From positions 1-64,000 of the forward strand of contig JAGQDJ010000075.1 of assembly GCA_022885665.1 (NCBI GenBank): a DNA stretch of 64,000 nucleotides, read 5' to 3'. Position 1 is the first letter of the stretch. Each line of letters starts with the position of its first letter. The DNA is from Triops longicaudatus. Its lineage: Eukaryota; Arthropoda; Branchiopoda; Notostraca; Triopsidae. The notes beneath the pieces were generated by a model. It worked only from the letters and a program-made list of their open reading frames with translations. It searched no databases and was not told the DNA's origin. This document shows, piece by piece, positions 1-13,559 of this stretch. Both the position numbers and the translations under genes were made by a program.

Positions 1-3000
1 AGCTGATAGTTTCAAGGTGTCAGTTATTCGGAAGGATTTTTGTTACTGTTGCCTCACGTTAGAACTGACCCGAAACTTTTCTATTAATTTTCTAACTTGA
101 AGCTTGTTTTCGCTAGAAATTACTTTAAAATTGCTTTGGTTAAGTAATTTTAAACGGTGACGCTTAGATCACCTCTAACGAATTTTGTAAATAGCATTCT
201 CGAAAGTTTTTGCTAATATTCAGATATTAAAATCTAAAATATTACTGTAGATAATTTAGAAATAAGATGTTCAGTTATTTTTGCAACATTTTCGGAATGT
301 GATTTCTTCATCTTCAGTATGTGACTTCCGTATAGCCATGGTTAAGCCTTAGCTGGAATACTACCTTTAAGTATTGTGCTTTAAATATTGCAACGCATGG
401 CTTGATTTACGGAATTCGGTTTATTCTGTATTTTCAGGAACCAACTTTTCATAAGGGCATTTTTATGATTAATTTAATCCATAGTGAACAAAAATACTCC
501 TGGTCCAACGGTCAAATTCTTTTAATTAAGTTTTCTCTTTCTTTTAATTAGACACTTGAAATTTTTAAACGGGGATTGAGGTGCGAGACTGATCCGTAAG
601 CGTAAATAAGAAATTGGTTGTGATTTAATTTAGTTGAATTAGAATAAGTGGATAAATTCTTGAAGAACTACAGAAGGGCCAAACAATCGAAAATGACGAA
701 CGTTTCTCTTTGTCTACTGAGCTTTTTATATTCAAGGCAAGAATCTTGTCATGTAAAAATATTTTAAAAACAAATGAAAATCACATTTCCACACTCTTAT
801 TTAAATTTGCATTCATTTAGTATAAAACCTGCTCACACCTTTACTTTACAGTCTCAATGCGGGCAAAGCTACAGATCTCAGTTTTGAAACGAGCGCGCTG
901 ACTCGAGTTCGTTACTATTTTTACGAATTACTAAGCCTCTTTTTCCCAAATTATTCACTTAATTTATATGTAAGCTACTTTCGCTTCTTAATTTATTTTA
1001 GATCAACTTTTACTTACAGTATACATTTAGGCTAAGGAAAAGAAATAATTTTTTTTTTCTGTAAAAAAGTTAGTACTACGGACAATGTTGTTGAGAAGTT
1101 ACTGACAGCTTTTTCGCAAGTAAAGCCGTTAGTTATTGGCGAAACTTTGATTTTTTTCATGTAAAATTCGCAGCGCCATCGCGCAACGATAATATGCTAC
1201 TAATCCTTGGCATCACCATTCATATTTCGCAAACCGTTAAGGTTTCGGGTATGGATAGAATTTTCTCTTGAACGCGTTAATAGAGTGTATATTTGATTAA
1301 CTCCCACTTCGTAACATTTGCTCTACGTAAAGGGACAATGTAGATACGCTTTTATTGGAGTACACCAGTATGATAAATGACAGTAGCATCTAGGCCTTTC
1401 AGTTCGAGATGCCATAAAAAAAGGAAAAGAAGCATAGCAATCGAAGGGTCTAGGACAATGAGGGGGCACAAGCCTAAACTGCAACCAGTGCAAGTAGAAA
1501 GCATCCATATTCCAACAATCCGTCACTTTGTTGCCCGCATGCAAAGCGTATTGTCCTGCGAAAGGATGATAGGTCATCCATCTTTAGTAGCATAAAAGCG
1601 CGAGGGCGAGAAACTGTCAATAGAGGCTCCAAGAAGTTTCACATGGGGACCGGACGTCGTTGGGGGGCGTCGGAAGAGACGCTCGCACCGACTCCTTCAC
1701 CCAGCCTCTACTATGGGAAGCCAAGAGGCAATGAGCCGTGGATAGGCCCTAACGAGCCCGAGTGTGAAATATTCTCCCTTCGGTCGTCCCTCGATTCCGA
1801 CGCGTGTCTGTATACACACATAGAGACACACTTGTCTCCCAAAACCACTAAATGAAAACCACAAAGGGCGCAAATTTAGTATCTCGTTGATCCCTCGCCA
1901 ATTCGTCTCGCTGGCAAGCCAAAACGGAAGCCTTCTTAACTCCATACGTTTCTCCCCAATACGTTACTTGATTGCAAATTGGTCCCACGTCATCAGTAAA
2001 GCCAACTCAAAATTTGACACGGTCCTAGCTTCCCTTGCCCCCTCAAGCACCTTGGCTTGTGTGAACCTGAATATATCTACAATCAAGAATCACCCCTCTC
2101 CCACCCGTTAGTATTGTGCATTACCAGCAAAATCTGTGTAATGTTACTGTACTACACCAGCGTGTCTAACATTCTTTCCTTTATTCGCTGACATTTTGGA
2201 GAATTGCGTGAGAAACTCCCTAATACCTTAAAATATCCTTATTTTGCGGAATTTCCTAAGAAAAGAAACTAAATTTTGACTAAGAAAGAACCAAATACCT
2301 GATAATATCGAACCTGAACAAAATTAGATAAAATAAACTCCAAACAGAAAAAAAAACACAAATAAATTCTGTGTGGGCGTTCTAAAAGTCAGTAAATTTT
2401 GACAGGGTTGAATGTTCTTTTATCACACAATATATGCTGCAAGATCGACTATATTATTCACCAGTTCTTTTTCTGCACCGAATATTATTTGTAATAATAA
2501 CTCGCTTCCAACAGCGTTTGCTTATATTTGAAATCATGCCGAACTTTGGTCCTTTTAATACAGCACGCTTCGATTGATGACTGGAGCATAATGCCGGTGA
2601 CAAGCTTGTGACATTAGCCCCCTGTGTGGACATGCCTGTAGTCCCGCAGCGGTCAACCAAAGGATGCACGCCGGGTTCACCATCACACACGCCGAGTGGA
2701 AGCAGGCCGCGACAGAAGGGGGCTTTTAACTTCCATGTACAGTACCGAACTTCTTTTTGAAAGCCTCATGCACTTAGTGAAAACCATTTTGATGGCAGAT
2801 CATAAAAGCGGCGACGTTAAATCGCAGAAATTATGCTGGCAAAGATTCACATAGAAGAAAATGAAACTAACACATTAAAAGTTACCCCCTTCAGTTTCCG
2901 TCAACGTTAGACAGTGAACGCGTTGCTGTGGTTGTTTGGACGGCTTTGTTGGAGCTCTTTTTTGTAGCTCTTGGCAAGCTTCCGTAATAGACTCTCGTGG

Positions 3001-6000
3001 ACCTTGTGTCTCCGGACTCGATCAAAACTCAATAAATAAAAAAAGATAGAGGGGCAAGAGTATATGAAACCTTGATCGCCCTCCAGGAAGAAGAACTCTC
3101 CCCAAAACAGAAAACGGAAAGATGAGTGTTTGATGGAGCGACGTCTATAGCCACTGTCATTTGCCTCTTCCGTTGTGGGGTCGCGCTTACGCTCTGCAGC
3201 TCTGCTGCATACAATACGTAATCATAATTCCGCCTCCCTTTAAGTCTTCACGGGACAAAAAGAGACTCTACCATGACGGAACTACGCAACAGCAGCTCCT
3301 TCGGATGAGTTATAGTAGAGGACTGAAAATAAAAGGGAAAAAAGCCAGGATTTTCGTCGAGTTGATGAACTGTGCCCTAAGACGATGGCTTCCGTATGAG
3401 CAGGCTTGATATCGTTACGAATATGATGCAGTCCATAGCAGTGAAATCGTGTGAACAAATCGGTCAGCTTGGCAAGTAGAAATTTATGTACTCTACAATA
3501 ACCCATATAGCATTGGTTTTCGGTAAACACATATTAGGGAAAGCGTAGTGCCATATAGTGTCCAAAGACTCAATAACAGGAGTCATTGAATATATTAAAT
3601 AAAACTCGGGTCAACCGAAATGCGTCCAACATTTGCTCGGTTATACAGGGAACTTGGATATTTCAAATTAATTCAAACACTGCGAGGTATTTTACCACGA
3701 GAACGGAATGGTAGTTGTAATTGACCGTGAAAGGAGTAAGTTTCCCAAACCACCTCCTTTGTCCCTCGTCGAACATACGTTTATTCCAGATTTATGCAAA
3801 AAGTTGGACTTCTTTTTTACGCATAAACTTAACTTTAGTTCAATTATCAAAACTGCGCGCGCAAAAGCACAACGTCCACTATATGGATATTTGCATTCGG
3901 TAAAAGCAATAACTATACTAAAATGTCATTATAATGTTGTCTTTGCTAGTTTTCATTATTATCTTTATAAGCTCCGTTGCTTCAGAAACTAAAAGTTAAC
4001 CCAAAAATAGTCTAATAATTGTAAAGTAGTATATTGTTTAAAAAATTTATAATGTAAACTTATTATGTTAAGTTCGAGGGCCAGATTATTTCGGATTTCC
4101 CTATTCTAAAGACCCTTTTTTTTTGGAAAAGGGACAATGGAAAAAACTAACGTTTTCATCTGTGAAAGCAATTTATGACGTCGCTAGCTCCAGTACAAAT
4201 GGCGTGAAAGGAGTAAAAGCAAGCACAATATCGCTCCGAAGGTGAATGATCTCCAGTTTCCATTTGTCGTCATAAAGGCAAAACTTACCAAAGACACATT
4301 CATGTTTCTGTCGTGAATTTTATTCATGGTGGCGAGTAGTGGCAAATTGAGACAATATTCAAAATTATAATCCGGTTCGCATTGCCTATATTTTATTTCC
4401 TATTTGATTCCTTTGTAAAAGGAACATTTATATGGGATTAGCAAAAACTTGGGTCCTGTAGAATTTAAAGCACTTGGCAATAACACCCCATGTCACTTTA
4501 GTGGTAATTACTCGTTTCTAAAATATAAAATTTAGGTGTTTTAGTACTGATATAAATTTTTATAAGAGATGTATAGATGGGTATACAGGCTTAGTCGCGT
4601 TATTGTTGACGTGTGAATAGTTGTCACCCTACCCAGCACTACATCACAGCCAAAATGTTGTAGTAAATGTGATGTGGGTACGCTCAGACCGATGTATTGA
4701 TCCTAAGGGTTTTTTCAGTGTTAAATTTTTAAGCCAACGAACCGTACATGTTAATATCACAGCTATTAACGAAAATTTTAATGAAGTGCCGCTGTACGAA
4801 AGTTTCATTCAGTATTGGTACACATTGCTGTCTCAATTAAAAAATAAGAAAAAAAATAAATAAAAGTAAAGTCTTAGAGGCTAGTTTGATTATCGGCTCG
4901 AAGCGAGTTAAAAACTCGCGCAGCCTCTGGAAGAAGCCAACTAAAAATTTGCATTAATAATGGCTTAGCGCTATAACAATACAATAAATAAACATATACA
5001 ATAATAGTACATAATAACAGTATAATAATAGTACACTAACAACTTATGCCATGTGTGTGTACGAACGCATACTCGAAATTCCAAAGACAATGTGTTCTTT
5101 ATATTGAACTTTAGTCCGTGATGAAATAACGTTCGTGGTCCACAACTGATAGCGGAAGGTCCTATGCTAATGTTCTTTTCCTCATGGGTACCTCCCACCC
5201 CCACCCCTCTACAAATTTGTCACCATTCGTTATAGTTGCGTAACATACCAAAGTGAGACATGACATTTTATCTAAACACCTCAAGCCAAGGACACGATCA
5301 TTGTTAGAGCCAACTGTAACGACCCCGGTAAGAGAGGTCTTCAGGAACGCGACCCGTGAGAGTGTCAACAATGGAGTTAAGGACTATAATAGTACTTAAA
5401 GAGAAGTCCAGTGGCAGTTCTCAGGGGACTAAGCTACGAACACAAATGCTCACACAAAGCTACCTGAAAAGGTGTGTAAGATCTTACAGGGGTATCCAAT
5501 ACGCTGCATGTGGATGATTAGGTATAAGAAGGCAAACGTCTATGAGGGTGTTGGTGAACAAGGTAAGACATGTCGCAAAGCAATCGGGGCTTCCAACTGT
5601 GTTTTCAACAAAAGTCTCCCTTTTAAGATCGTCTTGCACCCATGCAAACGGGCTTGAGCGTGTAATTCTACGTACTGAAGCTTTAGACGGTTTGCCTGCT
5701 TAGTCTCTGAAGAGATGAGCATTAGCTCCTTTACACTGAAGGATGCTAACTACGGTGGATCGCGCCCCAGTGCTTCTCCAAAGCCCTCGCATTTCAAGCC
5801 ACATCGAAGCCACACGACAATACCGGTCGAAACCATAGGTTTGACGGCTACTTGCAAGACTTCTCTGCATAGTTTGTTACAATACTCCACTTTGCATTGC
5901 TCTTATGGTAAGCGAAAATTTACGCCGCCTTAGGCATTTGTCTTTTAGCATGCAAGCGTAACGGCTAGCAGATTTTAATTTAAAAAAGAGCCGAAAATAA

Positions 6001-6265
6001 ACTGAGTAAAATTAAAAGAGCTCTTAAAATTCAATTCGAGAAACAAGACCGTATCGAACAAACGAAGTAATAGGTACTAAAAAGCACTGCGATGGCGGCA
6101 ATTCGGAAAAGAACTCCTGTCTTCTCAGACAGAGCGTTACACCAATTCCAGGTGCTGCAGTTTTTCTTTCTTTTCCTCTCGACAAGGGTTAGAATTTAAT
6201 AATAGAAAAAGACAACACTGAAACGCGACCAAAAAGAGCCTTTTGCTATATATACTGTGGGGATG
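1..6265. other. AT-rich intergenic stretch, no gene recognised
   Basis: I find no ORF with recognisable protein character on either strand. The first 1.3 kb is especially AT-rich and dense in stops. One nested hairpin (4876-4928) is listed separately. ORFs of 60-94 codons occur, but they overlap each other on both strands and show no family motif, so I leave them out. Short exons of an unrecognised gene cannot be excluded without transcript data. Confidence 0.5.
4876..4928. repeat. Nested inverted repeat (hairpin)
   Basis: The outer arms AGAGGCT (4876-4882) and AGCCTCT (4922-4928) are exact reverse complements. They enclose an inner perfect hairpin, GCGAGTT (4903-4909) and AACTCGC (4913-4919), with a 3-base loop. 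The two nested stems suggest the remains of a small hairpin-type element. Either stem alone could arise by chance in 64 kb. Confidence 0.4.
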
Positions 6266-6319
6266 CGAAGCTCCCCGAAGCGTGAGCTTCGTGAGCTCCC
6301 CGAGCTCCCCGAAGCGTGA
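6266..6319. repeat. Compact cluster of direct and inverted repeats
   Basis: The near-identical units GAAGCTCCCCGAAGCGTGA (6267-6285) and GAGCTCCCCGAAGCGTGA (6302-6319) flank a partial copy, GAGCTCCCC (6293-6301). CGAAGCTC (6266-6273) and GAGCTTCG (6284-6291) are exact reverse complements, so the first unit can fold back on the middle. The block is much richer in GC than its surroundings. On the minus strand it reads as a short Ser/Gly/Arg-rich peptide with no known family. I call it a locally amplified sequence, not a gene. Confidence 0.6.
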
Positions 6320-9300
6320 TAAAATCCGCTATAAATTTTCCGTTCGTTCCGACAAGTTCTTCTATTGTTCGTTTGGCCAAGAAGAATTGTCTTGGTTTTC
6401 AACGCCTTCCATATTCATTTTTTTACGAGAATTGCTACGGAGTTTCACCACTGAAAACGCAGGATAAAGGGGGGTGCACAGGGTCGGCCCGAGGGGAGAG
6501 AATAAAGGGGAGACCGCACAAGCTGGCATCCAATGGTAGAAGATGTAAAATTAAGAAAGCTTAGTGTTTCTTATTTAGGAACTTACGTGAAAATAAAAAT
6601 AAATACAATATCATTGGACTGGACAATGTTGTTCGGAAAACTCGTAAAGAAAACTTCAAACAACTCACCCGCTGTCCTGAAACCGCCAGAGAACTGCACG
6701 TAGATGTTGGTGTTTCGTGCCGACGAAATGACATCTGCTTTGCGCCGCTTCATAGCGACGGGCAAAGCGGTCTCTGTTGCATTTGCTGTGCCATCAGAAA
6801 AGTGGTACTTGTAATATTCTCAGAAAATTACCATTGTAAGACAGTGAAAGAATTAATAATATATTATAAATATGCTACGTTTGAATGGTTTACGTAGAAA
6901 TGCAACTGGTTGCAGGTAACCTAACTAAGTAAATATTAAAATTCGATATTAGCTTATTCTATCCATTTCATTAAGCATTTCAATTGGCTAATCCGACCCG
7001 CCTTCACCTTACACGTCCAGATCCGGCCCGAAGTCACCTAACATGGCTTTTAATGGCCCATGAAGGGGAAAAGATGGCCAAACCCTGGTTTAGTGCATCA
7101 GCAGAATTGTTCAAAAATTCAGTGTAGAATACAAATTGAAAACTAAGTGGAATTTTACACTTCAAATATTCTTTTGCGAGACATTCGCTCGAATTCGAAT
7201 TTCTTTTCTTTTTGAGGTTGTAAAATACTAAAGGCAAAATAATATGCTTACAATTCAATTTGCCCTTTAAATCATAACATCCTGAAACACTGTTTTTTTT
7301 CAGTTGCTTACTTCACCTGACATTAATTCCTTAAAAGCTTGTGAGTCAACATGAGCAAAGCTCGTTATTAAATTTTTGTTTTTCATACCATTTTAAAATC
7401 TCCTTCAAGAACTTGTCCTTTGGAATTCACGTTTCGCTAGTAATTGATGAAATCGATAATTGAGGATTTGTAATCCATTCTCGCTACGAAAAATGAATTC
7501 GGGGACTCGTTTGATGGTACATCGGTCGCAATTACTGTCCAATAGCTCTAGCTCGCCACCTAATTAGAGAATAAAACACATCATACGAAAATTAGTGTGA
7601 CAGTGAATTGAAAGGGGTTGGAGAAGCACAAATACTGGCTACGTACTCGGTACCAGGGGCTTCGACTGGTCCGGGGTTGTCTAGAAAATTAATTTACCAC
7701 TATATTTGTTACAGACAAACATATCGAAGGTATCCGAAGGTATACAACCGAAGCGAAAATTTCCTTGTATTATATTCAGATATTTAAGAGTTGCTAAAGA
7801 CTATATACCTTTACCAGTTTAATGGCAGTATAGGAAACAAACGATCTTTCGGTATATAGCCCAGGCGTCTCCTATGCAGCAGGAACATAGGCAAAGCAAA
7901 CGTGTTCATTAATTAAGCTGATGAAGGCTTGGGTGTGGCTATAGTACAAGCTGTTACTTTGATGAAGCTCCCGCTGGGTTACGGCCCGGATGATAATGCG
8001 CGGGAGCTGCCACTCAACATTGCTCTCTCATCTAATTTCAAAGTTGAAAAATAAAACTTCCAATCCTTTTGGGTAAGGCTTTCGCTCCCGTTTGGTGCGT
8101 TTCACACATCTTGAACTCCAAGCCTGGGATATTCTTCTTGATATGCCAATCAGTTTCTCAGGAACCAAATTCCACCATACTCCTAACGTTTTAGCTATAC
8201 GCAAATCTCCTATTCAAGGCCGGGACCCAACTTTGGCTCGAGGAATAAGCCTTTGCGGTTTTGTAGGCTTAGGATTGGTTCGGTGCAGACAACCAGAAAA
8301 GCCTTTCCATGCCTCGGTATATGTGATCAATTTGTACGGCTGCTTGTATTCCTCCTCGCATACGCTGTACTCCTATGGACATGGAGTTATACCTACAAGC
8401 ATATCACTAAGTATCCCTACTAGTATAATTGTAGGTCCCTTCTGCACCGTCAGACTGGACTGCCAGTCCACAAAACCAGGATTTTTCGGTCCCGTGAGTC
8501 GTGAGCCTCTTGTACAGAGGCTTGCATAGCACCTCATCGTCTATAGAGCAGCCATTGTTGTCAAGAGTATCTGTGTTAAAGCGGAAGAGCTACATATGTA
8601 CGGGCAGTTGGCAGTAGCACCCCAAGTGTGAGGAACAATTGTTGCTAGGCTATGAACCGAAGGAGAACAATAGGTTTTCTTTTCTCAACATAGGCTCCTC
8701 TACAAAGCCTGTGGCTGCCGCGTTTTACGCACTTGTCTTTTTTCGCTTGATTTTGCTTGGATGGGGCTGCGGCCGCTGTCTCAAGTACAACTTGACGATG
8801 GCAGCTGCTTGTATTTGCTGTCTGCTGTTCAATGCGAAAGCAGCAGTCGCTTTTTTTATGTTGTCCTCTGCGGCTTCGCTCTCTCGATACAGCGAATGTT
8901 TCAGCAAAACTAGATCTGTGTGATTCTAACGGCAATAGTTAACGATGTGGGTTTCAGAAACCATATTACTGCAGCTTCGCTATTAACCGCCCCCCCCCCC
9001 CCAGTACCCTTAAAAACAGGCTGGGCAAAAAAGGAGCGAGATGAAGGTGATGGTTTCCAGTTAGGTAGGGGGTGTGGCCCCATGCAGAGTAAGTTCTCCG
9101 CCCCCTCAGTACGCCCGTAATGACGTGCTGCTGCGTAGACTAACGTCTGTTCCATTACACTCAAACCGAATTACGGCCTATTTGGCCTTATCAAGCAGCA
9201 GGGATTGTGATAATCAACTGGATTATCGAGAGTATACTCTCAAGCCCGTAGTCAAACGGTTGAATAGTTGCGCTTATGATGCTTTGCTTTCTCTGGGGAC

Positions 9301-10316
9301 AGCGCTTATAAGCTTCAAAGTATCACTCTTTCGTCATTTCTTTGAACTGCACCTTGAACCCGCATGCGAGAAATAAAGCCACGGAAAACGATTCGTTCGT
9401 CTTGGGGTCCCAAGTTGGGTGAAAACCGTGCTCAGACAACGGCTCGCTTGGTGATAACATAAATATCGAAAAGGCAATGATTTACATGACGTTTCATGTA
9501 CCAGCAGAGAAGTTATGCTCGTGGGATGGGTTTCTGAACATAAATGGCATGTGTGCATTGGGCTTTCACGATGCAAAGCCCATGACACCAGTTAGAGGAC
9601 GGCATATTAAATGCGTGTTGAGGAGTGTAAAACATCTCTGCCTGGTGGTACAAGTCAGAGCTAAAATGGCACATACATACACAACTGTGCACTGGTGATG
9701 TGTCGGCATTTCGGCGCCGGGTTCTCGGAATGGCAGAACAGAGAGCCATAGAAAACGCGGCACAACACAAGCAAGCAAGCCTTCCATTAAATTTGTCATT
9801 GTAATATCAGAGAACGACTGGGGGTCCGGGAGCAAACGGCCGGAGAACTTGGAACAGCTCCGAGGGTGGTGTGTTGTGCGAGAGAATGAAGGAAGCAGAG
9901 AAAATAAAGCTTCGGCACCGGGAAAGGAAAAAATGAAAAAAACATCCTAGACAGCAACTTGGCCATTGCTGAAAGCTACTATATCGATCTCTTGATAGAT
10001 AAAAGTAAAAAATAAAAGACATAAATATGAAATGCGAGAGGATTGAATTCCCGACATGCTGGAAAGTTTCTAAAGTCGACAGAAACAGCTCATTTATGGA
10101 AAACGCAAATTCGTTCCATTTCAGGCATAGTTGTCATGTAGTGTTATTGCAAAGGGGAGAGTGCCAAAGATAGCTGGGAATATGCGCACGGAATTCTGGT
10201 TATATAAGAACTTTTTTTCGATGATTGACGCCGCAGTACACTGCTGTTATTGCGGTTGGATCAACAGCGCCTGCTGCTCTGAACGACAGTACCCAGTAAC
10301 AGCAGCACAGCAGATA
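6320..10316. other. Intergenic stretch, no gene recognised
   Basis: The longest ORF (8092-8529, +, 145 codons) lies close to the chance expectation for about 60% AT and has no recognisable domain. A 13-base C run lies at 8990-9002. I see no RNA gene and no clear mobile element. Confidence 0.45.
8990..9002 (+). repeat. Poly-C homopolymer (13 bases)
   Basis: This is an uninterrupted run of 13 C. A second run of the same length lies at 15553-15565. Such runs are length-unstable and prone to sequencing error, so any reading frame crossing them is unreliable. Confidence 0.9.
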
Positions 10317-10415
10317 GCTGCGAGGAAAAGGAATTTTGTAAATTGCATCGTATGCCTAAGTAAATATGGAGTTTATGCCAAAAAAAAGGGGGCCAGAAAG
10401 GGCGGGAGCACTTAC

Positions 10416-10544
10416 CCCGCCTTTACTGTCACTGCCGTTGCTGCTGCGTTTCATTGCTGCGCTGGACAGCAGAGGTGCCCCGAGGGGCATGTTTTGGAGG
10501 TAACGCGGACGTCCTGCTGATGGTGCCAGCCTCTCCGCCTGCAT
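10416..10544 (-). CDS. Possible first coding exon (unrecognised), in a CAG/CpG-rich island
   Basis: On the minus strand an ATG at 10544, with G at -3, opens 43 codons that run straight into a strong donor, GGG|GTAAGT, at 10415. A pyrimidine-rich acceptor (TTCCTTTTCCTCGCAG) sits 98 bases further on, so the next exon would start at 10317. Joined in phase 0, that exon adds a short hydrophobic run (LSAVLLLLGTVV) and stops after 18 codons. The island is rich in CpG and CAG/CTG, unlike its surroundings. I recognise no family. Trinucleotide-rich DNA opens frames by chance, so this is a weak candidate. Confidence 0.17.
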
Positions 10545-13498
10545 TTCTTTCCGAATGCGCGAGGGCGGAGTCTCCTGCTGCGCCCACAGCTGCTATCCAT
10601 CAGCTGCTGTGGCTACAAGCGTCAGGGGGGCGCCCTTTCTTACCCATTTCTGTGCCCTGCTAATGCAAAAATACACAGAATTAATGGTCTTACATACATG
10701 GACCCAATAATGGAACTACATAAGATCAGTCACCCAAACTACTTGACAGATACATGTACATAAATAACAGCCTTAACCGAACACAAGGGCGAATGGGAGC
10801 AAAGGGAAAAAATGGTCCATACTCTGTGCTTTCTTTTTAATGACGCGCAAAATATTTACTTATTTCTGGCCAAAGCAACAAGAAAACGGGTATAGGCAGT
10901 TGGATCATCCAAAACTATTACATCGAAGGTCTTATACGATGAGGAGTGTGCACGGGGGTGTAAGTGTAAATGGGATGGAAGCATTGTCCTCCAGGGTGCC
11001 AAGTGCATGGAGCCATTTATGACCGGCGTTCGCTTGGTTCACGTCGTCATTCTCGCTATTTACTGTTATTTCTTTCCCTGGAAACCAAGAAGCAATATCG
11101 CGCATCCCTGGCCAAAAGCCCGCTGTGGTAGCTCGATATAGTTGCCTCCCACTCCTTCCACCCAAAATCGTGCCCAAGTCCAATAATTCTTTTTGTTTGT
11201 TTTATGTGGAGACGCACGAAATAGTATTCGGGACGTAAGGATTCTCACGTTTCCGTACCTGCAGCACTAAGATAAAAGCAAGGCAAATCAGTTGGCACGG
11301 GAAGTCAGTGATCATCAAAACTTGACTCGTTGAATACCGAGGCTTGTCAAGGTTTAAGGGTAGGATAACAACCACGGGTGCCACCGGCATACAGCGAGTT
11401 TATGTTCCAAGTTTAAACAAGTAATCTTTATACAGACCAGCGGAGCTTCAGGCATGCCAACAATGCAGATAACGTGTCTAACCCTTGTCAAGCTGGCCGT
11501 ATATAGACCCCGCCATGAAACGCATACCTTTCTTAACCTTGTGCCGTTAACCAAATTTATAATCTGCTGTCATTTAAATATCAAGATAATGCCTTACTGG
11601 TATGCCTGTGATTCCTTCGTTGTGCTGGCAAATGAGATCTTTCTCCAAGAACTTTAAAACAAAGTTAGCTAACAGAGCACCCTTCTGTATAGGTGTTCTA
11701 GAATGAAAAGAGGGTTGGTATGAAATGTAACTGAAAGTGAGAAGCCGTTTCGAGTATCGGAAAGCTTTTCATACACAAGAAAAGCATTCAACACTGAGAT
11801 TGCGACCCCATGCTGACCTCGGAATGCCCTCCTCTTTTGCCGCTCCGAAATGTTTCAAGGGCTACTCAGTCCGTCTTCCTTTTCTTTCAATGCTATGGTG
11901 ATGCCTGGGCTATCTCCACCAACTATCCCTTTGGGTGTCTTGTCATTGTCTTGATCAACCGAAATCGTTTGTTAATCTGCTGGGCCTCAACACACAGCAA
12001 GCCTTTCGTTGGGTGACCCGCACGACCCTTGATCTGCCTACTTCCAGGGATTCGTGTTCTGTGTCTGTAGCCCAGAATTTACAAACCTACCGCACATAAA
12101 ATAGAAAGATTTTTTCCCCCTTTTTCAGGGAGTACAGCACAAATTCCTAAGCAATCAACAGAAGACAAACGACAAAACTTGAAGCTGGTACGCAAAAATT
12201 ACGGCTTTTTCCCCTTGTTCGCTCGGTTGTCCAGCCTTTTCAGGGTATCCGGACTATCAACTCCATCGCCCAAGTCCTGGGCTTTAGACACCAAAGAGGT
12301 GCGTTTACCAAGCTTGCACGAGAAAGGACAAGATTGGAATGGCGGAGATAACCATCTTTAACTAACTCGAAACCTGTGGGTTGTAAAATGTAGGGGGTGT
12401 CCCTCGTCCTATACAGACTATATACAAAGCTCTGTGACTGACCACGACATGGGCAATTGTCCCCCAAGCAACCGCATGCTGCCCGGTATTCAGAAAGGTG
12501 GAAAAAAAAGGGTCACTTGCCCGTTTTTGCACCTTCTTGTTCGGGTTCAAGTCGTTAGTTCGACCAGGTGATCAGTTTGTCCGTTTTCATCTGCCGAGTT
12601 TCGCTGTTGGGAGACATCGTGAATTTCGCTTTGAAGACGACAAGGACTTTTTGGTAGTATACACGCGTACGAAATGTAAATTTAGCAGAAGAATGTTTCG
12701 GGACTTGTGTGGTCTTTCTTTCCTTAGGCCATGTGGATCGTGTTTTCAAGACTCAGCTTGTAACGCTGCCAGTTTGCCTTCCTTTTCACAATAACTAGCC
12801 GTGGCCTGACTTAACCTCGACCGACAACCAGCAAAGGAAGTTACATACCGGACCGGAACCACGACCTCGCTATAGTTTACTTAAGCTTGACCTAGGATTT
12901 CCCGGATACCACTCCTTCTGTAGACCGTATGGCGTCTTGGGCGTCCAAAGGCGGTTCTAGCGAGTGGGTTAGCTCTCGACAGCAGTGAGGTTGGATAAAG
13001 GTTAATTAAACAGAGAGCTTATGGAAGCTCTCAGAGGTGGTCTCTTTTGTGAATTTGAAGCAATCATACCAGCAATCTACCTTAATTGAGTTTGGTCTGG
13101 AACAGCAGGAGCGCTCTTGCAACAGTTTACTCGACTTGGAATAAAAATACGGCCCCCAAAAGCTTCATTAGCCATGCAAGTTGCTGCTCTTTATTAACTC
13201 GCTTCTTCCCTGCCATCATCTAACCAAAATATCTCGGGATTAGCGGTCGTCATAACGTACGGTATTTACTCCTAACGAGGGCACATTGTGTACGAAATGC
13301 AGTTTTGATGTTTCACCAGGAAAAGGGAAAAAAATCCATCCAGTTTTTCCGAGCGGTATCCATGGTAGCGATAGTTAATTTCTAGATCAGCGAGCTACGC
13401 AAGCCTTGATAGACCCCACTGTAATGGAGATAACACAGCGAACATGGAAAATTTACGAGAACATCATCAAGGCCTTAATTCAATTCCCAAGCTCCCCT

Positions 13499-13499
<1 letters not shown>

Positions 13500-13543
<44 letters not shown>

Positions 13544-13559
13544 NTTTTTTTTTTTTTTT
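13500..13559 (+). repeat. 60-base poly-T with one unresolved base
   Basis: The run is all T apart from an N at 13544, the only ambiguous base in the window. It is either a long homopolymer that the assembly could not size, or the poly-A tail of a retroposed sequence on the minus strand. I see no AATAAA just upstream on the minus strand, which weakens the retroposon reading. Confidence 0.9.

Noticed and set aside
8092..8529. ORF of 145 codons
   Set aside because: No domain, no splice or promoter context, length near chance.
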